Source: Pirellulaceae bacterium
GTDB taxonomy: Bacteria > Planctomycetota > Planctomycetia > Pirellulales > Pirellulaceae
Direction: 5' to 3'
Assembly (NCBI GenBank): GCA_026004775.1
Contig: BPJU01000011.1
Location: forward strand, 17,690 to 81,689
DNA: 64,000 nt
Shown: piece after piece, positions 1 to 8,854 of the stretch
Layout of the letters: every line of letters begins with the position of its first letter
How positions within the stretch are numbered: the first letter of the stretch is position 1
Program-made: the position numbers and the translations under genes
Notes under the pieces: model-generated
Database searches by the model: none
Told to the model about the DNA's origin: nothing
The model's input: the letters and a program-made list of their open reading frames with translations, nothing else

Positions 1-975
1 TGGCCGACTTGCTCAAAGGATTCGTCAGCCACGTTCCTGTAGATGAGCTGGACCTTAGCGGTCTGACGCCTGTGCGGGCCAAGTTCGTCGGCAGTGCCTG
101 GCGTGTTTTCGAAGCAGATCAAGTCTGGCAACTGCGACATCGCCCCACCGGCTTGCCGATCTATGTTCAGTTGGAGTTCCAATCGCGGATCGATACGCAG
201 ATGCCTCTGCGGACGGTCAACTACTCGGTGCAACTAAGCATGGACGTGATGCGCAGGTCGACCGGGCACCAGCGCGGGTTACCGGGGATTCTGCCGGTGG
301 TTATTTACAATGGCCAGCAACGCTGGACGGCGCCCAGGACGTTGCGCGAATTGCGTTCGGGTTTGCCGGATTGGCTGGAGCGATTTGGGCCCAGCGGCGA
401 GTATGTTCTGCTGGACATCCACGCCACGCCCTTAGTCGAGCTCCCGCTCGACAACACGGTGTCGTACGTTATCCGGCTGGAACAAGCTGGGCAACCACAG
501 GCGATGGCCGGTATACTGGAAGAGTTGCGCGGGTGGTTGAGCGAGCCGGTGGACGAGCCGCTTCGACGGGCTTTTTACGAGTGGCTGGTGTATGTGAGTT
601 TGCCGAGAGGGACGCGGCGCAAAGGGCGGTGGGGGCGGATTCGGAATTTTGATGAGGGACTTGCCATGTTAGCAGAACGACTCAAACAGTGGCGGCAGGA
701 GTCCTTCGAGGAAGGCCGTCGCGAAGGACTACAGAAGGGACTGAAGCAAGGTGTGAAGCAAGGTTTAGAGCAGAGGACGAGCGGAGGGGCTTCTGGAGGG
801 TGAGCGGCAGGTATTGCTTCTCCTGCTCCAGCGCCGATTCGGCCGATTGAGCCGAGCTATACGCCAGCGTATCCAGCAAGCCGATTCGCCTCAATTGTTG
901 CAGTGGGCGGAACGACTGTTGACCGCCCAGAGTTTGTCCGAGGTTTTTGATGGCGACGCTTCGGCCGGATCGTAA
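1..975 (+). pseudogene. Rpn-family nuclease copy 1 (partial, frameshifted)
   Basis: The window opens inside this gene; the frame starting at base 3 matches codon 20 onward of the two full copies downstream. It carries the same Rpn core (QLEFQS and LPVVIYNG motifs). Compared with copy 3 it has one extra base near 773 (gagcagagg instead of gagcaagg), which shifts the frame inside the charged Gly/Glu/Lys repeat and ends translation at 803. The DUF4351-like tail remains recognisable in the other frame down to a TAA at 973-975. The gene is therefore a probable pseudogene, or a tail-truncated variant that keeps the nuclease domain. The start codon lies outside the window. Confidence 0.85.
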
Positions 976-1265
976 CCGCTTCTGGCAACCGCACTGAACC
1001 CGGAAGTAGACTGGGTTTATGGTTGGGGTGTGAGTTGTTGGTGGAGAAGTTACACCTTTCGCGAAGGTTTGGGGCGGGCCCTCTTCGATACGCTGCGTCC
1101 GTAGCGCAATCGGCTGAGTAGAACCTGCCAGGGTTCGGTCGACAGAAGTTCCACAGCTTGGGATTCCGTGTAACCTGTTCTCGTCCTCCGTCTCATTAAA
1201 CGCGCCCCGTTCCACGTCTCTGTTTCCCATAGGAAAACTGCCGGCCACGTGTCGGCCACAGTCGG

Positions 1266-1294
1266 TTGACAAAAGCCAGTCTCGTCAATATATA
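1266..1294 (+). promoter_or_regulatory. sigma-70-type promoter of Rpn copy 2
   Basis: TTGACA at 1266-1271 and TATATA at 1289-1294 are separated by 17 bases, a near-consensus housekeeping promoter about 60 bases before the GTG start. The rest of the 976-1354 spacer shows no convincing gene; minus-strand open frames there are shadows. Confidence 0.7.
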
Positions 1295-1354
1295 TACGTA
1301 TGAACACTATACCAGCCGCGCGGTGATGGTCAGCCAAATAGGAGGAAATACCCC

Positions 1355-2359
1355 GTGGCGGCTCAGTATGACATCGCCTACCGGAGGTTGTTCAGCCACC
1401 CACGCCTGGTGGCCGACTTGCTCAAAGGATTCGTCAGCCACGTTCCTGTAGATGAGCTGGACCTTAGCGGTCTGACGCCTGTGCGGGCCAAGTTCGTCGG
1501 CAGTGCCTGGCGTGTTTTCGAAGCAGATCAAGTCTGGCAACTGCGACATCGCCCCACCGGCTTGCCGATCTATGTTCAGTTGGAGTTCCAATCGCGGATC
1601 GATACGCAGATGCCTCTGCGGACGGTCAACTACTCGGTGCAACTAAGCATGGACGTGATGCGCAGGTCGACCGGGCACCAGCGCGGGTTACCGGGGATTC
1701 TGCCGGTGGTTATTTACAATGGCCAGCAACGCTGGACGGCGCCCAGGACGTTGCGCGAATTGCGTTCGGGTTTGCCGGATTGGCTGGAGCGATTTGGGCC
1801 CAGCGGCGAGTATGTTCTGCTGGACATCCACGCCACGCCCTTAGTCGAGCTACCGCTCGACAACACGGTGTCGTACGTTATCCGGCTAGAACAAGCTGGG
1901 CAACCACAGGCGATGGCCGGTATACTGGAAGAGTTGCGCGGGTGGTTGAGCGAGCCGGTGGACGAGCCGCTTCGACGAGCTTTTTACGAGTGGCTGGTGT
2001 ATGTGAGTTTGCCGAGAGGGACGCGGCGCAAAGGGCGGTGGGGGCGGATTCGGAATTTTGATGAGGGACTTGCCATGTTAGCAGAACGACTCAAACAGTG
2101 GCGGCAGGAGTCCTTCGAGGAAGGCCGTCGCGAAGGACTACAGAAGGGACGCGAGCAAGGACGAACCGAGGGGCTTCTGGAGGGTGAACGGCAGGTAGTG
2201 CTTCGCCTCCTCCAGCGCCGATTCGGCCGGCTGAGCCGAGCTATACGCCAGCGTATCCAGCAAGCCGATTCGGCTCAATTGTTGCAGTGGGCGGAACGAC
2301 TGTTAACCGCCCAGAGTTTGTCCGAAGTTTTTGATGGCGACGCTTCGGCCGGATCGTAA
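1355..2359 (+). CDS. Rpn/PD-(D/E)XK nuclease family protein with DUF4351 tail, copy 2
   Basis: 334 aa, GTG start preceded by GGAGGA at 1341-1346 with 8-base spacing. The N-terminal two thirds is the Rpn/transposase_31 (YhgA-like) fold, a PD-(D/E)XK nuclease: D58 in EADQVW, E77 and Q79 in QLEFQS, and the family hallmark LPVVIYNG at 116-123. Residues 245-280 form a charged EGRREG-type repeat, and 280-325 resemble DUF4351 (RRFGRLS, then RLLTAQSLSEVF). Known Rpn proteins are DNA endonucleases linked to recombination and, in E. coli, to phage defence. This copy lacks 8 codons of the charged repeat that are present in copies 1 and 3. Its own substrate and role are inferred from the family. Confidence 0.9.
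   Translation: MAAQYDIAYRRLFSHPRLVADLLKGFVSHVPVDELDLSGLTPVRAKFVGSAWRVFEADQVWQLRHRPTGLPIYVQLEFQSRIDTQMPLRTVNYSVQLSMDVMRRSTGHQRGLPGILPVVIYNGQQRWTAPRTLRELRSGLPDWLERFGPSGEYVLLDIHATPLVELPLDNTVSYVIRLEQAGQPQAMAGILEELRGWLSEPVDEPLRRAFYEWLVYVSLPRGTRRKGRWGRIRNFDEGLAMLAERLKQWRQESFEEGRREGLQKGREQGRTEGLLEGERQVVLRLLQRRFGRLSRAIRQRIQQADSAQLLQWAERLLTAQSLSEVFDGDASAGS
2075..2359 (+). CDS. candidate intragenic small protein inside Rpn copy 2 (RpnS-like)
   Basis: An in-frame ATG at codon 241 of copy 2 is preceded by GAGGGA at 2063-2068 with a 6-base gap, a good Shine-Dalgarno arrangement. It would give a 94-aa protein made only of the charged repeat and the DUF4351-like tail. E. coli rpn genes have been reported to express a short C-terminal product from an internal start that inhibits the full-length nuclease. 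The arrangement here is analogous, but expression is not shown by the sequence. Confidence 0.35.
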   Translation: MLAERLKQWRQESFEEGRREGLQKGREQGRTEGLLEGERQVVLRLLQRRFGRLSRAIRQRIQQADSAQLLQWAERLLTAQSLSEVFDGDASAGS

Positions 2360-2649
2360 CCGCTTCTGGCAACCGCACTGAACCCGGAAGTAGACTGGGT
2401 TTATGATTGGGGTGTGAGTTGTCGGTGGAGAAGTTACATCTTTCGCGAAGGTTTGGGGCGGGCCCTCTTCGATACGCTGCGTCCGTAGCGCAATCGGCTG
2501 AGTAGAACCTGCCAGGGTTCGGTCGACAGAAGTTCCGCAGCTTGGGATTCCGTGTAACCTGTTCTCGTCCTCCGTCTCATTAAACGCGCCCCGTTCCACG
2601 TCTCTGTTTCCCATAGGAAAACTGCCAGCCACGTGTCGGCCACAGTCGG

Positions 2650-2678
2650 TTGACAAAAGCCAGTCTCGTCAATATATA
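2650..2678 (+). promoter_or_regulatory. sigma-70-type promoter of Rpn copy 3
   Basis: Exact duplicate of the promoter before copy 2: TTGACA at 2650-2655, a 17-base spacer and TATATA at 2673-2678. Each intact copy can therefore be transcribed on its own. The surrounding spacer 2360-2738 holds no other feature I can support. Confidence 0.7.
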
Positions 2679-2738
2679 TACGTATGAACACTATACCAGC
2701 CGCGCGGTGATGGTCAGCCAAATAGGAGGAAATACCCC

Positions 2739-3767
2739 GTGGCGGCTCAATACGACATCGCCTACCGGAGGTTGTTCAGCCACCCACGCCTGGTGGCCGA
2801 CTTGCTCAAAGGATTCGTCAGCCACGTTCCTGTAGATGAGCTGGACCTTAGCGGTCTGACGCCTGTGCGGGCCAAGTTCGTCGGCAGTGCCTGGCGTGTT
2901 TTCGAAGCAGATCAAGTCTGGCAACTGCGACATCGCCCCACCGGCTTGCCGATCTATGTTCAGTTGGAGTTCCAATCGCGGATCGATACGCAGATGCCCC
3001 TGCGGACGGTCAACTACTCGGTGCAACTAAGCATGGACGTGATGCGCAGGTCGACCGGGCACCAGCGCGGGTTACCGGGGATTCTGCCGGTGGTTATTTA
3101 CAATGGCCAGCAACGCTGGACGGCGCCCAGGACGTTGCGCGAATTGCGTTCGGGTTTGCCGGATTGGCTGGAGCGATTTGGGCCCAGCGGCGAGTATGTT
3201 CTGCTGGACATCCACGCCACGCCCTTAGTCGAGCTACCGCTCGACAACACGGTGTCGTACGTTATCCGGCTAGAACAAGCTGGGCAACCACAGGCGATGG
3301 CCGGTATACTGGAAGAGTTGCGCGGGTGGTTGAGCGAGCCGGTGGACGAGCCGCTTCGACGAGCTTTTTACGAGTGGCTGGTGTATGTGAGTTTGCCGAG
3401 AGGGACGCGGCGCAAAGGGCGGTGGGGGCGGATTCGGAATTTTGATGAGGGACTTGCCATGTTAGCAGAACGACTCAAACAGTGGCGGCAGGAGTCCTTC
3501 GAGGAAGGCCGTCGCGAAGGACTACAGAAGGGACTGAAGCAAGGTGTGAAGCAAGGTTTAGAGCAAGGACGAGCGGAGGGGCTTCTGGAGGGTGAACGGC
3601 AGGTACTGCTTCTCCAACTCCAGCGCCGATTCGGCCGATTGAGCCGAGCTATACGCCAGCGTATCCAGCAAGCCGATTCGCCTCAATTGTTGCAGTGGGC
3701 AGAACGACTATTAACCGCCCAGAGTTTGTCCGAGGTTTTTGATGGGGACGATGCTACTGGATCCTAG
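2739..3767 (+). CDS. Rpn/PD-(D/E)XK nuclease family protein with DUF4351 tail, copy 3
   Basis: 342 aa, GTG start with the same GGAGGA site 8 bases upstream as copy 2. The protein is almost identical to copy 2 through residue 265, with the same nuclease residues (D58, E77, Q79). It then has the longer Lys/Gly/Gln repeat (GLKQGVKQGLEQG) and a few substitutions in the DUF4351-like tail (LLLQLQRRFG). The last codons and everything downstream differ from copies 1 and 2, so this is the downstream edge of the tandem array. It is the longest intact copy. Confidence 0.9.
   Translation: MAAQYDIAYRRLFSHPRLVADLLKGFVSHVPVDELDLSGLTPVRAKFVGSAWRVFEADQVWQLRHRPTGLPIYVQLEFQSRIDTQMPLRTVNYSVQLSMDVMRRSTGHQRGLPGILPVVIYNGQQRWTAPRTLRELRSGLPDWLERFGPSGEYVLLDIHATPLVELPLDNTVSYVIRLEQAGQPQAMAGILEELRGWLSEPVDEPLRRAFYEWLVYVSLPRGTRRKGRWGRIRNFDEGLAMLAERLKQWRQESFEEGRREGLQKGLKQGVKQGLEQGRAEGLLEGERQVLLLQLQRRFGRLSRAIRQRIQQADSPQLLQWAERLLTAQSLSEVFDGDDATGS
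3459..3767 (+). CDS. candidate intragenic small protein inside Rpn copy 3 (RpnS-like)
   Basis: This has the same internal ATG and GAGGGA site as in copy 2, giving 102 aa because the repeat is eight codons longer. The equivalent ATG in copy 1 is at 666, but its product would be truncated by the frameshift near 773. Copies 2 and 3 would therefore give small proteins with different linker lengths. Confidence 0.33.
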   Translation: MLAERLKQWRQESFEEGRREGLQKGLKQGVKQGLEQGRAEGLLEGERQVLLLQLQRRFGRLSRAIRQRIQQADSPQLLQWAERLLTAQSLSEVFDGDDATGS

Positions 3768-3958
3768 CCGTGATTGCAGCCGAAGGGACGGTGTGAGCAA
3801 GCATCGATTTTTTTAGTTTTGGTCGCAAGTCGGTCTGATCGCCGAAGTTCGTAGCAGTAGCCGAGACGAAACGTGCATGTATTGGGCCTTCATACTCCCG
3901 CAATAACAATATTGATGGTTCGATCAGATCCATTGCGCTCGGGGTGTCTGACGCTCGT

Positions 3959-5155
3959 TCATCTATCACAGCAAAACCGGTAATATACCTGGGCTGCTTG
4001 TTCAACCTCCTGGAGGTCGATCCATTCGTCCTCGGTATGAGCTTGCTCGATATGACCAGGGCCAAACACCACTGACGGAATACCGGCTGCTGCTAAGCGC
4101 GACGCGTGGGTGCCGTAACGGACGCCGACGATGTCTGCTCGTCCCACGACCATCTCGACATGCCTGGCCAGGGTCACCGCCAGTTCACGATTCTGTCGAT
4201 CGCTCAACGGAGGCGATGTCAGGTATGGCGGTTCGAAACGCCAGGCACCGATCGGCTTATGCTGGCCCAATCGGTTCAATTCGTTTTCCACAAAATTTCG
4301 CACCTGCTCAACCACACTTGCTGCCTGTTCACCGGGAACGAGTCGCCGGTCGATTTCGATGCGGCACCAATCGGGCACAACATTGACGCTCGAGCCTCCC
4401 TCGATCCGTCCGACACTCAGGCTGGGCCGCCCGCATAAGGGGTGGAAGGGCCCCGCGGTTTGGAGCTGTCGATCGTAAGAGGCCAAAGCATCGACGATAC
4501 GGGCCATGAGGTAGATGGCGTTCGAGCCGTATTCGGGTGATGAGCTGTGACAGGCTCGGCCACTAGCCACCGCCCACCAGCGGACCACTCCCAGATGTGC
4601 CACCACGACGGCCAGTCCAGTCGGTTCGGAAACAATCGCCGCCTGGGGCGTGATGGGCGAACCGCACAGTTGGGCGGAAACTTGAGGCCACTGGCGTATA
4701 AGTGCTTCCATCCCAGAAGCTCCAGCCTCCTCGTCACATGTGGCCGAGAAAAAAACGCGTGCCGCGTGCCGCGGTTTTTCAACTACTAGCCTCCCCAACG
4801 CCGCCAGCATCGCAGCCATACCACCCTTTACATCGCATGCGCCTCGACCATACATCCGTCCGTTGCGTTCGACCGCCTGAAACGGATCGACACTCATCCC
4901 TTCCACCGGCACGGTATCCTGATGGGCGTCCAAGAGAATCGTGCCGTTGGGCGACGGAGGTTCATATAAAGCCACAACGTTATCCCGATCAGGATGCACG
5001 GGTACTCGTACGGCTGGCAGCCCCCACGTACGAAAAAGCTCCACTAAAAAATCACTCAGCTTTCGCTCGCCGTAGATTTCCCCCGACACCTGACGGCCCA
5101 TGGGGTTTACGCTGGGAATGCGAATGAGTTGTGCCAGGAGATCTCGCGGTTCCAT
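3959..5155 (-). CDS. M20-family metallopeptidase/deacylase (ArgE/DapE-like)
   Basis: 398 aa. It has the complete M20 metal-site pattern: H78 and D80 in DAHQDTVP, D108 in GRGACDVKGG, the catalytic/metal Glu pair at 142-143 in CDEEAG, E177 in SEPTGL, and a C-terminal His in GPGHIEQAHTEDE. The dimerisation domain lies around 185-300. Family members hydrolyse acetylornithine, succinyl-diaminopimelate or other N-acyl amino acids and dipeptides. The exact substrate is not clear, and no arginine or lysine genes are adjacent. The start at 5155 has no strong ribosome site but matches the usual family N-terminus. Confidence 0.88.
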   Translation of the reverse strand: MEPRDLLAQLIRIPSVNPMGRQVSGEIYGERKLSDFLVELFRTWGLPAVRVPVHPDRDNVVALYEPPSPNGTILLDAHQDTVPVEGMSVDPFQAVERNGRMYGRGACDVKGGMAAMLAALGRLVVEKPRHAARVFFSATCDEEAGASGMEALIRQWPQVSAQLCGSPITPQAAIVSEPTGLAVVVAHLGVVRWWAVASGRACHSSSPEYGSNAIYLMARIVDALASYDRQLQTAGPFHPLCGRPSLSVGRIEGGSSVNVVPDWCRIEIDRRLVPGEQAASVVEQVRNFVENELNRLGQHKPIGAWRFEPPYLTSPPLSDRQNRELAVTLARHVEMVVGRADIVGVRYGTHASRLAAAGIPSVVFGPGHIEQAHTEDEWIDLQEVEQAAQVYYRFCCDR

Positions 5156-5425
5156 AGCTCGAAGGCTCTACCAAACGGAATGGGGCAAGCGTCACAGCTC
5201 GATTTCTCTCTACCCGCCAGCACGCTCAGCCCCGGCTGCTTTCAGGGGCAGCCCAAGCTACACAGTTGGAGCTCCAGAGATGTGCAGCCAGCCCCACCAA
5301 GTGGCGCCCGATTCATCCACCGCTTCTGCCGTTCTGCCCGAGTGGCTGCGGCAGCCTGATGCGGCCCAACCGACGCGCGTCTGCCAGTCTCCCCCAAGGC
5401 ATCCACAACGCCAACCAATCCCGAA

Positions 5426-6544
5426 CTATGCCAACTCTATGAGTTTACCATCTTGGTATGCTGACTGGCGGCAAGCATCCAAGACTTTTTGGGTACTGAG
5501 CGTCCAGCGGGGCCAGGTTTCGTCTATATGCCGGCTCAATACATATTCGGAAAAGGTGCGGACCATGGCTGTTTCCTGAGACTCGCGTGTCCCCGAATCG
5601 TATTCCTTGGCCGCGTAGCGTTGTTCGCGTTTGACCATCCGGAAACTACAGCCATCGATTTCATACTGGTCATGATCGACGAAAAACTCGACTTCTCCGC
5701 CGTAGCGGGGCAGTACAAAGTCGGGGATCCTCAGACAACCATGGGTGCCGCTTATGTGTACCCACTGTTGGTTATCGGCACGGAACGAGCAGAAAAAACC
5801 GGCCGAAAGCCCATCTTCATAGAAGAGTTCGGCCGACAGTGAGCCAGGCACCGGACGCGGACTGTCCGGTCGTTTCATGGTGCTCCACAACCGAGCCGAC
5901 ACCCGCTGCGGCAATCGGCCTTGAAGCAGCCACAAGATAATGCGGATACAATACCATCCGAGATCTCCCAAACAGCCGTCCGGCTCAAGATCGCTGTGTG
6001 TTCGGATGTTGGTTCTCTCAAACGTCTCGTCCCCAAAAAACGTAAACTGAGTGGTGATCCGGCTTACCGTGCCCAATTCGCCTTGTTCCAAGATTTGCCG
6101 GATGAGCGGCAACCGGCTGCTGTGCATGAACATCACCCCATCCATGAATTGAACCTTGTTCTTCCGGCACGCTTCCACCATCTGTTCGACGTCGGCAGTT
6201 GAAACCCCTCCCGGCTTTTCCACAAGCACGTGCTTGCCGGCCTCGGCCAGGCGTATGACCCATTCTCGGCGCAAAGCCGTCGGGAGCGGTACATAGACCG
6301 CGTCAACGTCCGATGCTTCGACCAGCGCCTGGTAGTTGTCCAACGCGCGAGGCGGCGGGTCGATGCGACCTTCAGCCTGACACTGGTCGATAAATCGCTG
6401 AGCGGCATCCAACTGGCGACTGGCCACTGCGGTGACCGTGGCGTTGCCCGCCAGACGGATAGCCTTCCAGTTCTTCCGTCCAATTTCCGCTGTACTGAGT
6501 ATCCCCCAACGGCAAATCCCTGCTTCCGCCATCGTTCTTCCCAA
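5426..6544 (-). CDS. Gfo/Idh/MocA-family oxidoreductase
   Basis: 372 aa. The N-terminal Rossmann fold begins with WGILSTAEIGRKN (G14 to G22), and the family motif EKPGG is at 109-113 with K110. The C-terminal alpha/beta domain follows from about 130. Such enzymes oxidise or reduce sugars, inositols or related polyols with NAD(P). No leader peptide is seen, so it is cytoplasmic, unlike the Tat-leader member at the right end of the window. An alternative start, MAEAG, lies four codons in. The substrate cannot be assigned. Confidence 0.88.
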   Translation of the reverse strand: MGRTMAEAGICRWGILSTAEIGRKNWKAIRLAGNATVTAVASRQLDAAQRFIDQCQAEGRIDPPPRALDNYQALVEASDVDAVYVPLPTALRREWVIRLAEAGKHVLVEKPGGVSTADVEQMVEACRKNKVQFMDGVMFMHSSRLPLIRQILEQGELGTVSRITTQFTFFGDETFERTNIRTHSDLEPDGCLGDLGWYCIRIILWLLQGRLPQRVSARLWSTMKRPDSPRPVPGSLSAELFYEDGLSAGFFCSFRADNQQWVHISGTHGCLRIPDFVLPRYGGEVEFFVDHDQYEIDGCSFRMVKREQRYAAKEYDSGTRESQETAMVRTFSEYVLSRHIDETWPRWTLSTQKVLDACRQSAYQDGKLIELA

Positions 6545-6678
6545 CCTCAGCTATCTCCCCGACGCAGGCGTGCCCGATCCATAAGATCTCCAGGCACGAA
6601 ACCGCAACCCTCTTGCTTCCCATGCTACCAACATCGCCGCGTCGTGTCATGAACGTCTTTGTAAATACAACCATCGGT

Positions 6679-8022
6679 TCAGCCGGAACGGTGCCACCTG
6701 CCGGCTTTGGGAACGTGGCTTTTGGCCAACCGCCCATCACTCTTGGCCCAACCCAATGGCTGTCCATTCCACACCGCCAACGTCCAACCTCGCTCCGCAC
6801 AAGCCACCGGTTGGCCGGCCAGAAACCGTCGCGCCTGTTCCTCCTCGCACACTAAATAACGAATCGGCCGCCACCAGCCATCTCGCCGCATCGCCAGTCC
6901 ATACGCCGGAAACCATGTCTCCCCTTTGCGGAACGCGAATTCGGGACCGCATCGTACAATTCCCCACCAGGCGGGTGGCTCTTCCGGAAGAGCAAACAAC
7001 TGCCAGTCCTTTTCCCAGATGAAGTTGGAGAAACGAGGACTGCCCCACTCCCGCCAATCGCAAGGCAGGGCAGTCAGCTGGGTAGGTCGAGGCGCTATGT
7101 TTCGCGCAGCAGGCGCCGGCGCCGCCCGTCGATTGCCGACCAGCCGCAGCCGTGCGGCGAATGCCGACCCGCAGCCTTCTCGATGCGGCCAGATTCGGTA
7201 CGCTCCTTCCAGAACCGGCGACTGCCAGGCTTCCAATGCCACACAGGGCTCAAGTCGCCACTCGGGATTCTCTTTGACAAACGCTTCGATCAATGCCTCA
7301 TTTTCTGCATAGGACAAAGTGCATGTGGCATAGACCAGGCATCCGCCGGTCCGCACCAGCCGCGACGCCTGGTTCAATATCCGCGCTTCGCGGGCAGCAC
7401 AAAACCGGATGGTCGTATCCGAAAACGCCGTGTGCGCCTGCTTGCCTCGGGATACCAGCGACTGGCCGCTGCACGGAGCGTCCACCAGCACCAGATCGAA
7501 CTGGCCTTCGAGCAAGTGGCTTAAGTCGGCAGGGTCACACGAACTGACCAGGTAGCGTGCCATACCGTGACGTGCCAGGTTAAACAGTAACGGAGCCAAG
7601 CGAGACCGTATGGTTTCGTTCGCCAATAGCCACCCCTGGCGTAGCTCCTCCAGAATGGCCGTGGCTTTCCCCCCCGGGGCTGCACACAGGTCACAGACGA
7701 GCATATCCGGCTGGACTTCGGCCAGCCTCACCGGCAAAAGCGAAGCGGCATCCTGAATGTAGTAACAGCCGGCGTAATAAGCCACGTGTTCGGAAGCCCG
7801 CACGGGGGTGTTTCCATCCCCGCGCACGAAGAACCCCCGATCGTGCCAGGGCACGGGATCAAGCCGCCATGGCAGGATTTCGACAGGCACCTCAGGCCGT
7901 AACCGGATGCACGGGCTCGGCGGCTGCGCCAACGCAGCCGCCAGCTCCGCATACTCGCTTCCGGGCAACTGGACAGGTCCCAACACCGACCGCCAGTCAC
8001 TGACGCTTCGCGGTAGAGACAT
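6679..8022 (-). CDS. rRNA cytosine-C5 methyltransferase (RsmB/RsmF, NOL1/NOP2/Sun family)
   Basis: 447 aa. The SAM-binding loop CAAPGGKAT is at 113-121, the DAPCSG motif (C184) at 181-186, and the catalytic TC motif in YATCTLSYAENE (C234). An extended C-terminal region (about 300-447) resembles the PUA-like RNA-binding part of RsmF-type enzymes. The expected role is 5-methylcytosine formation in 16S rRNA using SAM. Length and the C-terminal extension favour RsmF over RsmB, which would have an N-terminal NusB-like domain that is absent here. Confidence 0.88.
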   Translation of the reverse strand: MSLPRSVSDWRSVLGPVQLPGSEYAELAAALAQPPSPCIRLRPEVPVEILPWRLDPVPWHDRGFFVRGDGNTPVRASEHVAYYAGCYYIQDAASLLPVRLAEVQPDMLVCDLCAAPGGKATAILEELRQGWLLANETIRSRLAPLLFNLARHGMARYLVSSCDPADLSHLLEGQFDLVLVDAPCSGQSLVSRGKQAHTAFSDTTIRFCAAREARILNQASRLVRTGGCLVYATCTLSYAENEALIEAFVKENPEWRLEPCVALEAWQSPVLEGAYRIWPHREGCGSAFAARLRLVGNRRAAPAPAARNIAPRPTQLTALPCDWREWGSPRFSNFIWEKDWQLFALPEEPPAWWGIVRCGPEFAFRKGETWFPAYGLAMRRDGWWRPIRYLVCEEEQARRFLAGQPVACAERGWTLAVWNGQPLGWAKSDGRLAKSHVPKAGRWHRSG

Positions 8023-8092
8023 ACAACGATCCGCGTTGCGCGACGCTTACGTTCCGCGGCCGGCCACCAGTTCTTCGCCACCTGCCGCCGAA

Positions 8093-8668
8093 TTATTTCG
8101 CGTTCAAGGCAGCTTCGATTGCCTGTACCAATTGCGGATCATCCGGGGAAACTCGCGGAGCGAAACGAGCCAGCACGCGGCCATCCCGTCCAATCAAGAA
8201 TTTCTCGAAATTCCAGCTTATCGGCCCGGAACCCTTGGGCTGCGTTTCGATACTCGTTAACAATTTGTAAAGCGGTGCGGCATTCGGCCCGTTCACCTCG
8301 ATCTTTTCAAACAGATCAAATTTGACGCCGTAGTTCGCCGTGCAAAACTGGCGTATTTCCGCTGCCGTACCTGGTTCCTGGTTACCGAACTGGTTACACG
8401 GGAAACCAAGGATCGCCAGGCCACGGGCGGCATACTTCTCGTGCAGTGCCTGAAGACCTTCGTACTGGGGCGTCAAACCACATTGGCTGGCCACGTTGAC
8501 GATCAACACCACCTTGCCCTTGTATTGCCCCAGATCCACTTCCTTGCCTTCGAGCGATTTCATTTTGAACCGAAGCACATCCGGACTGTCCGCCCTCAAC
8601 GACGTAACGGCCATCGCCAACGCTCCACACACCACGATCCGCACGCACAACGCCACGATCCATTTCAT
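8093..8668 (-). CDS. glutathione peroxidase-type thiol peroxidase, exported
   Basis: 191 aa with an N-terminal hydrophobic leader (about residues 1-26, ending near LRA), so it is probably periplasmic. The catalytic Cys is C63 in NVASQCGLTP. The catalytic Gln is in FPCNQFGNQEPG, and the catalytic Trp is W152 in ISWNFEKFL. The second Cys, C91, suggests thioredoxin-type recycling as in most bacterial GPx. The start is supported by AAGGGAG about nine bases upstream. It would reduce peroxides in the envelope. Confidence 0.92.
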   Translation of the reverse strand: MKWIVALCVRIVVCGALAMAVTSLRADSPDVLRFKMKSLEGKEVDLGQYKGKVVLIVNVASQCGLTPQYEGLQALHEKYAARGLAILGFPCNQFGNQEPGTAAEIRQFCTANYGVKFDLFEKIEVNGPNAAPLYKLLTSIETQPKGSGPISWNFEKFLIGRDGRVLARFAPRVSPDDPQLVQAIEAALNAK

Positions 8669-8854
8669 TCTTGCATTCTCCCTTACCTAGGGTGAGTTGA
8701 CGGCTACGCCGACCAGCCATGGGAAAGTTCGACCCATTTCGGGTAATGTGCACTCCGTATGGCGCTGGTCTGGTCAGCATGCTCCCCAACGGACGAACAC
8801 TGATTATTATGGACAAGACGAGTATCAAGCAATCGGACGAGATTTCGGTTTTCG

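Larger units (their letters stand above)
1..3750 (+). repeat. tandem triplication of ~1.4-kb unit (gene plus 379-base spacer)
   Basis: Three direct copies of a unit consisting of the nuclease gene and its 379-base spacer. Equivalent points are 1409 bases apart (copy 1 to 2) and 1384 bases apart (2 to 3). The 25-base difference is fully explained by the 24-base in-frame repeat difference plus the 1-base insertion in copy 1. The spacers 976-1354 and 2360-2738 differ by only a few bases, which points to recent duplication or ongoing gene conversion. The left edge is outside the window. The right edge is around 3745-3750, where similarity to the other copies stops. Confidence 0.95.

Noticed and set aside
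682-1337. Long minus-strand open frames across the Rpn spacers, repeated in each unit
   Set aside because: They repeat only because the DNA is duplicated. They lack ribosome sites, overlap the nuclease gene antisense and resemble no protein.
1-3767. Calling the Rpn genes transposases or an insertion sequence
   Set aside because: Older annotation of this family says transposase, but no terminal inverted repeats or target duplications are seen around the units. The fold is a PD-(D/E)XK nuclease.
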